64,000 nucleotides of DNA from Isoetes taiwanensis (Eukaryota > Streptophyta > Lycopodiopsida > Isoetales > Isoetaceae), in the NCBI GenBank assembly GCA_021234155.1, contig JAJEKV010000062.1:2207305-2271304 (forward strand). The letters are read 5' to 3'. Positions 22,984 through 32,307 of this stretch are shown here, piece by piece (positions within the stretch are counted from its first letter, which is position 1; every line of letters starts with the position of its first letter). The position numbers and the translations under genes are program-made. Below the pieces are notes generated by a model. That model had not been told where the DNA came from and did no database searches. It worked only from the letters and a program-made list of their open reading frames with translations.

Positions 22984-23414
22984 ATTGTTCAAGTGATCTT
23001 TTGTTCAATAAACCTATGTTTTGTACATTGTTATATTTTCTCTTGGGTACAATCTAGCATTGATACATATGCATGAACATGATCTCAAGGATTCTTGAAG
23101 ATATTTTGCATTCTTCTCGTGGATATCGCCTTCTTGATTCGATTTGCCATTTCGAGCCTACGAGGTTTCTCGCGACATTTCGACTTGGACTGGTAGAACC
23201 AAATTTTCGAGATTATTTGTGGTTTGGACTCTCCTCAGTAGCTCTTACAAATGGGACACTTCCATGTTCTAAATCTTTCAAATGCACATTCTTAGAAGTT
23301 TGTGATGGATGGGGCTTGGATTTTTCTCCAACCTCGACCGGATAGAAAGCGACCACTAAATTTATGTTTCTTTGTGGCTTGAAGTCAACTGCATCTTCCA
23401 AATCTTCCAAATCA
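22984..23414. other. Spacer with unrecognised ORFs on both strands
   Basis: Plus (23073-23345) and minus (23213-23410) frames are open, but neither shows a recognisable motif. It may be a captured fragment; nothing supports a strand. Confidence 0.25.
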
Positions 23415-26400
23415 GCTCGGTTGCCTCAAGAACGGGCTGCCCCGACGCTTCTAATGCTAACCCTTTGACCTAGACCTTCTCCAAAAATTCCGAAAATTGG
23501 CCTGTCTTTGGAGATGAATTAGGGATCCACCGGCAAAAATCAGAATTTATTTTCGCGGCAATGCATTAATTACTTAATTTAATCGTGTGTTGCCACCGCA
23601 AAAAGCCCCACTTCTAATTGCCACATCGGAGGAGGACAGTCCAAACTCCGTTCCGCCGGGCCCCCTTGCTATGCGTTCTACCGCGCCTTCTGGCCCACGC
23701 CTAATCGCAATGGACTAGGACTCGGCCCCAAAACGTAAACCCTTCTAGAGCCCGGCAACTCCACGGGGTTTACGTTTGGAGGCCCTCTCCTGTCGGTCGG
23801 GCCGGACCTAGCGGCGTGTCTTGAAGTGGAGTTGGGGTGTTGGCCTTGAGGCCTGACCCTAAAATCCCTTCGGAGGCTGCTTTCCCCAAATTTCCTCTCC
23901 CTAAGGCCCTGGGGAAGAACGGGCAACCTCCCCTCTCCGGAACCACGATTTGGCTCTGCCAATGGACTCAGAACGTTGACATTGCTCTGGGAACCAAGTT
24001 CCGTGGCCAGAAGACCAGGACTCGGCCCCCAAAACGTAAACCCTTCTAGAGCCTGGCAACCCACAGGGTTTACGTTTCGGAGGCCCTCTCCTTGTCAGAT
24101 TCGGCCGGGACCTTGCGCCATGTCTTGAAGTGGAGTTGGGGTGTTGACGCCTTGAGCGCCGACACTAAAATCCCTCCTAAGCCGCTTTTGCCCCGAATTT
24201 CCTCTCCCCAAGGCCCTGGGGAAGGACGGGCAACCTCCCCTCACCGGAACCGCGATTTGGCTCTGCCAATGGACTCAGAATGCCGACATTGCCCTGGGGA
24301 TCAAGTTCCGTGGCCAGAAGACCAGGACTCGGCCCCCAAAACGTAAACCCTTCTAGAGCCTGGCAACCCACAGGGTTTACGTTTCGGAGGCCCTCTCCTT
24401 GTCAGATTCGGCCGGGACCTTGCGCCGTGTCTTGAAGTGGAGTTGGGGTGTTGACGCCAGAGCGCGGACCCTAAAATCCCTCCGGAGGCTGCTTGCCCCA
24501 AATTTCCTCTCCCCAAGGCCCTGGGGACGGACGGGCGACCTCCCTCTCCGGAATCGCGATCTGACTCTGCCAATGGACTCAGAACGTCGACATTGCCCCC
24601 AGGGACCAAGTTCCGTGGCCAGAAGACCACCCGAACTCCAAGAAGCGCCAAAGTAGCTCACTTCCATCACACTCGTTGTCAATTGGCCTAGGATGTGCAT
24701 GCGGGATCGCCGTGGGAGGGCGTGAGTGTTTCCTTCTTTCGCAAAAACCGGCCGTGTAACTTGCTCCCTAGGGTAATTTCGCCATTCCGGACGATTTGGC
24801 GGGGTCTATTTGCCATTCGAAGCATCCCTGCGTGCCAACGACAAAACAAAGGCGGTTTCTACAAGGCCGACATCAGGGGCGCCCGCGGGTTTGACAAGTT
24901 CTCCCGGGACCGATCTGGAATCTTTTGGACCTTCCCCAAGAGGGGCCCCCCGAGCGGAGGATCCAACGGCCGGATAGGGGAACCGGGCTCCGGAGGGTGG
25001 TCATTAGCGTGCAGCCCGGGGAGCGCCGCCAGAAGGGTCTGCCTCGGGAACTTTTTTTGATCCCCTCCTGGGTCCTGGGACTCTCCCCTCTTGTGAGGGA
25101 TCCCCGCAAGGTCCCGGCCTCGTTTGACTTGGGGAAGGGTGCCAGCTCTCGGTTGCCACAACGGGCTGCCCCGACCGCTCTAATGCTAACCCTTTGACCT
25201 AGACCTTCTCCCTAAATTCAAAAATTGGGCCGTGTCTTTGGAGATGAATTAGGGATCCAGGCGGCAAAAACCGAATTTATTTTCGTTGCAATGCATTAAT
25301 TGCGCGAATTTACGAATGTCTTGCCACCGTAAAAGCCCCTCGACTTCTACTTGCCACATCGGGAGGAGGAATGGCCCAAGCTCCGCTCCGTCGGTTCCCC
25401 TTGCTCCCGTATTCTCGGCTGCCGCTTCGGCCAGGTCCCAAGTGCAACAGACGGGACTCGCCCCCAAAACGTAAACCCTTCTAGAGCACGGCAACCCACG
25501 GGTTTACGTTTTGGAGGCCCCTCTCCTTGTCGATTCGGCCGGACCTTGCCGGTGTCTTGAAGTGGAGTTGGGGTGGGCGCCCTTGACCCTAAAATCCCTC
25601 CGGGGGCTGCTTGCCCCAAATTTCCTCTCCCCAAGGCCCTGGGGGATGGACGGGGCGACCTCCCCTCTCTGAATCGCTGACCGACTCTTTAACAATGGAC
25701 TCCGAACGTCGACATTGCCCCAGGGGACCAAGTTCCGGTGGCCAAAGACCACCCGAACTCCAAGAAGCGCCAAAGTAGCTCACTTCCATCACACTTTCGT
25801 AGTCAATTGGCCTAGGATGTGCATGCGGGATACCGGCCGTGGAGGGCGTGGAGTGTTTCCTTCTTTTCGCGCAAAACCGGCGGTGTAACTTGCTCCCTAG
25901 GGTAATTTCGCCATTCCTGGACGATTTAGCGGGGTCTATTTGCCATTCCGAGCATCCCTGTGCCCGAACGACAAAACAAAGGCGGTTTCTACAAGGTCGA
26001 CATCGACGGGCGCCCGCCGGTTTGACAAGTTCTCCCGACCGATCCGGAATCTTTTGGACCTTCCCAAGAGGGGCCCCCGAACGGAGGATCCAACGGGCCG
26101 GATAGGGGAACCGCTCCGGAGGGTGGTCATTAGCGTGCAGCCCCTGGGGAGCGCCCCAGAAGGGCTGCCTCGGGAACTTTTTGGATCCCGCCTCTCGGGT
26201 CCCGACTCTCCCCTTTGTGAGGGATCCCCGCAAGGTCCCGGCCTCGTTTGACTTGGGGAAGGGTGCCAGCTCGGTTGCCCCGCAATGGGCTGCCCCCACC
26301 GCTTCTAATGCTAACCCTTTGACCTAGACCTTCTCCTAAAATTCGGAATTGGGCCGTCTTTGGAGATGAATTAGGGATCCAGGCGGCAAAACCGAATTTA

Positions 26401-27782
26401 TTTTTTCGCGGCAATGCATTAATTGCGAATTTACTTAATGTCTTGCCATCGCAAAAGCCCCAGACTTCTACTTGCCACATCGGGAGGAGGAAAGGCCCAA
26501 CCTCCGCTCCGGCCGGTTCCCCTTGCTCCGTATTCTCGGCTGCCGCTTCTCGGCCAGTCCCAAGTGCAACGGGCCGGGACTGCCCCAAAACGTAAACCCT
26601 TCTAGAGCCTCGCAACCCACGGGGTTTACGTTTTGAGGCCCTCTCCTTGTCGGTTCTACCGACCTTGCGCCGTGTCTTGAAGTGGAGTTGGGGTGTTGAC
26701 GCGAGCGCTGGACCCTAAAAATCCCTCCGAGGTCGCTGTTCCCAAATTTCTCTCCCCAAGGCCCCTGGGGATCGGGACGGGCGACCTCCCTCTCTCCTAA
26801 TCGCGATCGACTCGCCAATGGACTCGAACGTCGACATTGCCCCTGGGGACCAAGTTCCTGTGGCGAAGACCACCCGAACTCCAAGAAGCGCCAAAGTAGC
26901 TCACTTCCATCACACTCGTAGTCAATTGGCCTAGGATGTGCATGCGGGATCTCTTGTCGGAGGGCGTGAGTGTTTCCTTCTTTTCGCAAAACCGGCCGTG
27001 TAACTTGCTCCCTAGGGTAATTTCGCCATTCCGCACGATTTGGCGGGGTCTATTTGCCATTCCGGAGCATCCCGCGTGCCCGAACGACAAAAGCAGTCTG
27101 CGGTTTCTACAAGGCCGACATCGGGGCGACTGCAAGGTTTGACAAGTTCTCCCGGACCGATCTGAATCTTTTGGACCTTCCCGAAGAGGGGCCCCCGAAC
27201 GGAGGATCCAAACGGTTTTATAGGGGAACCGCTCCGGAGGGTGGTCATTAGCGTCGCGACCCGGGGAGCCCGCCAGAAAGGGTCGCCTCGGGAACTTTTT
27301 GGATCCCGCCTCACGGGGTCCGGACTCTCCCCTCTTGTGAGGGATCCCCGCAAGGTCCTCGCCTCGCTTGACTTGGGGAAGGGTGCCCCTTTCGGTTGCC
27401 ACAACGGGCTGCCCGGACCGCTCTAATGCTAACCCTTTGACCTAGACCTTCTCCTCAAAATTCGAAAATTGGGCCGTGTCTTTGGAGATGAATTAGGGAT
27501 CCAAACGGCAAAACCGAATTTATTTTTCGTGCAATGCATTAATTGCGAATTTACTTAATGTCTTGCCATCGCAAAAAGCCCCCGAATTTCTACTTGCCAC
27601 ATCGGGAGGAGGAAAGGCCCAAACTCCGCTCGTCGGTTCCCCTTGCTTCAGTATTCTCTATTTCGGCCGCTTCGGCCAGTCCCAAGTGCCCCAAATTTCC
27701 TCTCCCCAAGGCCACAGGGATCGGACGGGCGACCTCCCTCCTGGGAATGTGATCCGACTCGCCAATGGACTCAGAACGTCGA
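23415..27782. repeat. GC-rich tandem satellite, ~1.12-kb units
   Basis: The landmark TAATGCTAACCCTTTGACC recurs at about 23452, 25183, 26310 and 27426. The regular spacing is about 1.12 kb. The first unit is longer by about 0.6 kb because an internal ~0.3-kb module occurs three times (landmarks near 23716, 24025 and 24328). Units two and three carry one module and the last partial unit none. Each module holds an inverted repeat AAAACGTAAACCC..GGGTTTACGTTTT. GC content is well above the rest of the element. All ORFs here are repeat shadows. Confidence 0.85.
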
Positions 27783-28980
27783 TTGAAGTGGCTGGCAAGC
27801 TTGATTTAGTATGAAAGTATGCAAGTGAAGCTCAATGGTGCACAAGTCTGGTTTATTAAAGTGGATAGATAAACAAGGATGGAGAGAAATCTAAGTGGAT
27901 ACATAAACAAGAATAGATAAAATACATAAGTAATGAAACAAATCTAAGTTGCTAATAATATTAACTTAAAAAAAAGGACACGTCGTTTGGAACCGAAACA
28001 TCGTTATAAAAGTCGTTCAACGAAAATTACAGACGTCGTATAAAAAAAAGATTGCTAATAATAATAACTTAATTAAAAAAAAAAAAGACACGTCGATATA
28101 AACCAAAAAGTCGTCAAATGAAAGCATAGGGCGGGCTCTAGAATAGGTATAGCTTAACTGTCCAAATCCGGTACTGACAACAAATTAATTGCCGTGGCGG
28201 TCACATTCATATGGACTCATTATGGAGTGTACGAAATTGAATATCTCGAACTCGAAATTCAAGGTGAGACGTCGTTGAACCCTGAAGCTGTGTCCAAAAC
28301 CCTTAGCAGTAATCTATGAAGAGGCTGCAACCATATATGAAGTTGTATGTGATCATGCACGAGAGAATATGGCAAATCAAAGAAGCTCTTCTTGCAGCTT
28401 TGCATGGACTGTAGCTGGGCATGCCTTGTGTAGATTGTATGCAGAAGAGCAACCTGGTGAGCCATATGTTTGCACTGCTACAGTCATGACTGAAGTGATT
28501 GGCAAGCTTGATTTAGTATGAAAGTATGCAAGTGAAGCTCAATGGTGCACAAGTCTGGTTTATTAAAGTGGATAGATAAACAAGGATGGAGAGAAATCTA
28601 AGTGGATAGATAAAGAAGGATAGATAAAATACATAAGTAATGAAACAAATCTAAGTTGCTAATAATATTAACTTAAAAAAGGACACGTTCGCTTGGAACC
28701 TAAAACATCGTTATAAACGCCGCTCAACGAAAATTACGACGTCATTATAAAAAAAGATTGCTAATAATAATAACTTAATTAAAAAAGACACGCCGTTATA
28801 AACCAAAACGTCGTCAAATGAAAGCATAGGGCGGGCTCTAGAATAGGTATAGCTTAACCGTCCAAATCCTGCATCGACAACAAATTAATTGCCGTGGCGG
28901 TCACATTCATTATGGACTCATTATGGAGTGTAATGAAAATTGAATATCTCGAACTCGAAATTCAAGGTGAGTAGGATATG
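27783..28980. repeat. ~707-bp tandem duplication carrying a captured 3' gene end
   Basis: GGCAAGCTTGATTTAGTATG and the following ~480 bp (27796-28265) recur at 28501-28975. Each copy contains two AT-rich cassettes ending in GACACGTCG-type motifs. The first copy also includes an exon-like segment (28282-28521) that leads into the second copy. Confidence 0.8.
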
Positions 28981-29110
28981 TTATATTAAGGTGAAGGGTC
29001 TATCTTGTGCCACCACAATATAGATAAAAAACATAAGTAATAAAACAAATAGATCTAAGTTGGTAACTTAATAAAAAAAAAAAGACACGTCGGTATACAC
29101 ATTGGCGTCA
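27905..29110. repeat. Repeated AT-rich/GACACGTCG cassette
   Basis: Five cassettes have the form (TAAT)-rich, AACTTAAT, A-run, then GACACGTCG or a close variant, at about 27965, 28065, 28668, 28778 and 29060. A sixth, variant copy (GGGCACGTCG) lies near 29415. The two 707-bp copies carry two cassettes each; the last two stand alone. Confidence 0.65.
28282..28521 (+). pseudogene. Captured C-terminal exon, RNA-dependent RNA polymerase-like
   Basis: An open frame of 79 codons ends at TGA 28519-28521. It reads IYEEAATIYEVVCDHA, then CSFAWTVAGHALCRLYA and TVMTEVIGKLDLV. The FAW-x-VAG-x-x-LC pattern after a helical A-x-x-IY stretch resembles the extreme C terminus of eukaryotic RNA-dependent RNA polymerases of plants (RDR family). 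No other RDR part is present. The segment sits between CACTA repeats and is best read as a captured host exon. The same tail (GKLDLV and stop) appears alone at 27795-27815. Confidence 0.4.
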
Positions 29111-29263
29111 TTCCCGCAAATACGGCCCACCTCTTTTCTCTGCTCTGTTTATGCAGATCGAATATTGCAGCTCCGATCCATCGGTGAAAAGCTGTTTTTA
29201 ATCATCTAAGTTCGTCGAAAGATAAAAAATTTGAGTTTGATTTCTACATTTTCTATCACAAAA

Positions 29264-29357
29264 ATGTCTGGAGGTGGAGGCAAACCGGACTTTCAACATC
29301 CTGTTCAAGAGCAGCTTCCTGAGTTAGATTACTGCATAAATGACAGCCCTCCACTGG
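29264..29357 (+). pseudogene. Captured first exon, nucleobase-ascorbate transporter (NAT)-like
   Basis: ATG at 29264 in an AAAAATG context gives MSGGGGKPDFQ, then HPVQEQLPELDYCINDSPP, ending at a CTGG|GTAAC donor (29358). The Gly-rich start, HPV-x-x-QLP and YCI-x-x-PP are hallmarks of plant NAT proteins, whose first exon ends at the following W. Only this exon with some 5' UTR (from about 29140) is present, so it is a captured fragment that cannot make a transporter. Confidence 0.6.
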
Positions 29358-29432
29358 GTAACAATCCTTCTTTGTATAATAATTATAATTATAATAATAA
29401 CTTATAATTATAACTTAATAAAAAAAAAGGGC

Positions 29433-29523
29433 ACGTCGTTTAACACAAAGACGTCGTTATAGACGTCGGTCAACGACTATAACAGACGTCGTTCAACGAC
29501 GTCACGACGTCGTTTAACGACGT
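29433..29523. promoter_or_regulatory. Internal AACGACGTC array
   Basis: CACGTCGTTTAACAC, AAGACGTCGTTATAGACG, CAGACGTCGTTCAACGACG and TCGTTTAACGACGTCTG in tandem. Downstream is a likely untranslated exon ending AAGCATCCAAAG|GTATTT (about 29661). It probably drove the unit that the second PLE chain interrupted. Confidence 0.55.
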
Positions 29524-29524
29524 C

Positions 29525-29975
29525 TGTGCTTTTATCGAAAAAAACGGCTTTTCCGCCGCCTAGTTTTTTTGGTTCTAAGCGGCTGGAGGAGCGTTTTTCG
29601 TGGCGATTTTTGGCGCGGATCATCCTTGCGGTCCTTTCCAAGCTTCAAGCAAGCATCCAAAGGTATTTCAATGGATCAATCAACTCTATTTTTGAATTAG
29701 GCTTGTTGTTTGATAGATTTAGGGCTTCTTGTTTTTTCTTGTTTGTTTTCAATCCATCCCATTTCTATCCTCCTCTTCTTTCCATCCTTGTTTTTCTTCA
29801 ATCCATTTCGCCTCTTATTAGTATGAATCGAATCCTCCTCCTTCTTCTTCCAATCATCTTCCAATCATTGGTTTCTTCCTTCTAATCTTCCGTTCTTCCA
29901 ATCTTCTATTCATTTTCTTCTTCTTCTTCTTCACCACTTTCTCATTCTATTCAATCTTTCTTTCCTATCTCTTCT
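29525..29975 (+). other. Likely 5' exon and pyrimidine-rich intron before second PLE chain
   Basis: GC-rich leader, donor-like AAG|GTATTT near 29661, then T/C-rich sequence with short CTTCTTCTT runs. The natural TTC richness may have provided the insertion site for the PLE chain. Confidence 0.35.
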
Positions 29976-30020
29976 TTCTTCTTCTTCTTCTTCTTCTTCT
30001 TCTTCTTCTTCTTCTTCTTC
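29976..30020. repeat. (TTC)n microsatellite, left end of second PLE chain
   Basis: About 13-14 TTC units; the full PLE begins at GAATATGTTC at 30021. Confidence 0.95.
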
Positions 30021-32177
30021 GAATATGTTCTTACTACGACTACAGTCTAGATAAAGTTTTAAAAAAACCTTTAAATGCCTTGTTCATAGTAAGCCCATGT
30101 ACCAAAATATCTACCCTGGGGTTTATTCCAGGCCACATCAGGTACTCATACTACCATTCTTTTGAGTTCTTGTTCACTGGATTTTTACTTGATACAAGAT
30201 AACTTCAGACTTAGAGATTCAACTTTATTGTCTATTTGAAACCTTAGTTTTGTTTCTTAACCTTATACAATCTTATTCTTATCCTTTAAATCTTAAAACT
30301 TTAACTGTAAACTTTATGAACTATGTTCCTCAATATTTGAAAACCAGAAATTAGCTTTTTAAATCATAATCTTTCCATTACTTGAATCATAATTAACCGC
30401 TTTGTTGCTACATTTTCATACTCTTAATGGTCCCATAATCCCACCTTTAGTCTTTTCATATTGCTATCTTAATACCGTATAAACAAGAAAAGCGAATAAA
30501 AATTGATCCAAAATAATAATCCCCGCAAAGATCATGTTCATTGCTTTAAAACAGGTTGGATCTCACCCATAGTTTGTACTCAGCTATGGTTGTCTTTCCC
30601 CTTTCAAACGCCATAATCATGGCATTGCACAATTACCGAAAATAGAACCAGAGAGGGAGTCGTGGTTACCGCACCCCCAACCATTGCATAAGTTAGCAAA
30701 TAGTATGGTAACTACACAAGGGGCAACAGGTAAGCTATACAACTCCCTGGCTCATCGCCCTTCACCTACTATTTTCAGAAAATAGATGCAAAATAGAGCT
30801 GGTCTACCATTATGTGTAGAAGGAGCCAGTTAGAACCAGGTTATGCTTACTAAGCTATCCGTCCAAGCAAAGTTAACCTAGCATCATATATTAATTTCAG
30901 ACATATAAATACACATTTATGTTCCTGCAGCATGCTTAAGAATCAACTTGTTCTTGTATGCACAGCCCTTGTCTCAGATCTAAGAAGTAAGAATCCGAAA
31001 TATGTTATAGCTTTTAAACTGAAAATCCAACAAAGAGGGTTAGAATGCATGTGCAGCAAGTTCTTTTCAGCAAAAGGAAGCCTTTGGGCCATCATTAACT
31101 ATGTTCCAGAATCAGAGTATACCATCTACTCAATGTTACAATGATTAAAGCTGTCTACATCAAGAAACAACCAGCAAAATCATATTTCAAGCCTTTTAGA
31201 TTTTTAGACTTGAACCCCAGTTACGATTTCTCATTTTAAGAGTATAGGACCAGAGTAATAGAAAGCATGAAGTCTGCAAAGAGAATACTAGATTTTTCTT
31301 GAATTTGATCATTACCACTTAGAGAAAAGTTTAACCTTTTACAGAAGATTATAACTAAGAATGAACATTTTGATCTTGTAGCTTGTACGCTACTGCAAAG
31401 CAAATAAACAGACCTGATTTGTAGCGCCTCTTTTTTGCATGCTGGAAGCAGTCCCGCCAGGATTTGGCCTTTTGTTGAAACTGCTCTTGTCATATCTTTT
31501 TTGTGGCAAACCGCCATCACCATTTGTCCCCTTGTTTTTCTTGCCTGGACCCCTTTGATAAACTCCTTTCGGCATGACTATGAACTGCCGTAGCCACACT
31601 AACAACTGTAATAGTATTCCGTAACCACAGCGGAGCAACCACACAAAACTAAGAAGAATACTGTAAGCCATTTTGGGTGGAGCTTAATACATGCGCGGGA
31701 ACCATGTGCACCCTGTTATTAATGTTGCCTGCACCATTAAGCCAAACGGCTACCAACTTCTACCTTGGGAAGAAAGCCCAAGAAATTCTCTGACCAAATC
31801 CGGGACCAAATCCAAGGTCCTACTTCAGTCAGACATATCCCATGGTCTTACAAACCCTAAAGAGTCATTCAGTATAATTCGATATCCAGTGAGGTGTAAG
31901 AGTACACGTTTTAATATTTTGTTTAAATATTAAATCCCAAATTTATATGATTTCTGGTCCATACCAATACCATCATAAGCGCATTATTTTGCTATTAATA
32001 TTCAAAAAGCTTAGAAAGCCAATTCTCAAACTACAACCATTGAAACAATATATACCAAATATGTATACGTTTGGGAATCATGTCAAAACCCTAAATAGAA
32101 GCCTGGTCCTAAGCACTATAAGGAATGAGTGGTACCAACAGAACCAACCACCCCTTTCACTGCCATAAGAAGAAATT
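30021..32177 (-). repeat. Pseudo-LTR (left) of full PLE
   Basis: Starts GAATATGTTCTTACTACGAC; ends GCCATAAGAAGAAATTC before the TTC tract. It contains the CCTGG/CCAGG hairpin (about 30114-30133), the AGGT/GGGC pseudoknot-capable block (about 30722-30775) and a copy of the MPKGVY exon on the minus strand. Confidence 0.9.
31390..31577 (-). CDS. Conserved MPKGVY exon, left pseudo-LTR
   Basis: Minus-strand frame MPKGVYQRGPGKKNKGTN, then GGLPQKRYDKSS and a basic tail ending at AATCAG|GTCTG, a splice-donor-like site. The right pseudo-LTR carries the same exon with indels. The peptide is small, basic and Gly/Lys-rich, compatible with nucleic-acid binding, but no known domain is recognised. Confidence 0.45.
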
Positions 32178-32229
32178 CTTTTCTTCTTCTTCTTCTTCTT
32201 CTTCTTCTTCTTCTTCTTCTTCTTCTTCT
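32178..32229. repeat. (TTC)n microsatellite inside full PLE
   Basis: About 16-17 TTC units between the left pseudo-LTR and the interior. In the sense direction it is the (GAA)n tail of the interior, directly after TTGTGGGA. Confidence 0.95.
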
Positions 32230-32273
32230 CCCACAACCCTCCCTCGGGATGTAGGCCCCTTCAATTACAGGAG

Positions 32274-32303
32274 GTAGGACCCCCCTATAAGGAAGGGTCC
32301 TAC
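32274..32303 (-). other. Conserved hairpin at 3' end of PLE interior
   Basis: GTAGGACCC (32274-32282) pairs with GGGTCCTAC (32295-32303): nine perfect base pairs around a 12-nt loop. It lies between the RT stop and the (GAA)n tail in sense direction. The deleted PLE keeps an equivalent hairpin with different flanks. It could be an RNA signal recognised by the RT. Confidence 0.65.
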
Positions 32304-32307
32304 ACAC

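Noticed and set aside
23678-27426. Many overlapping GC-rich ORFs of 60-236 residues
   Set aside because: They follow the tandem satellite, occur on both strands and shift frame between units. No domain is recognisable.
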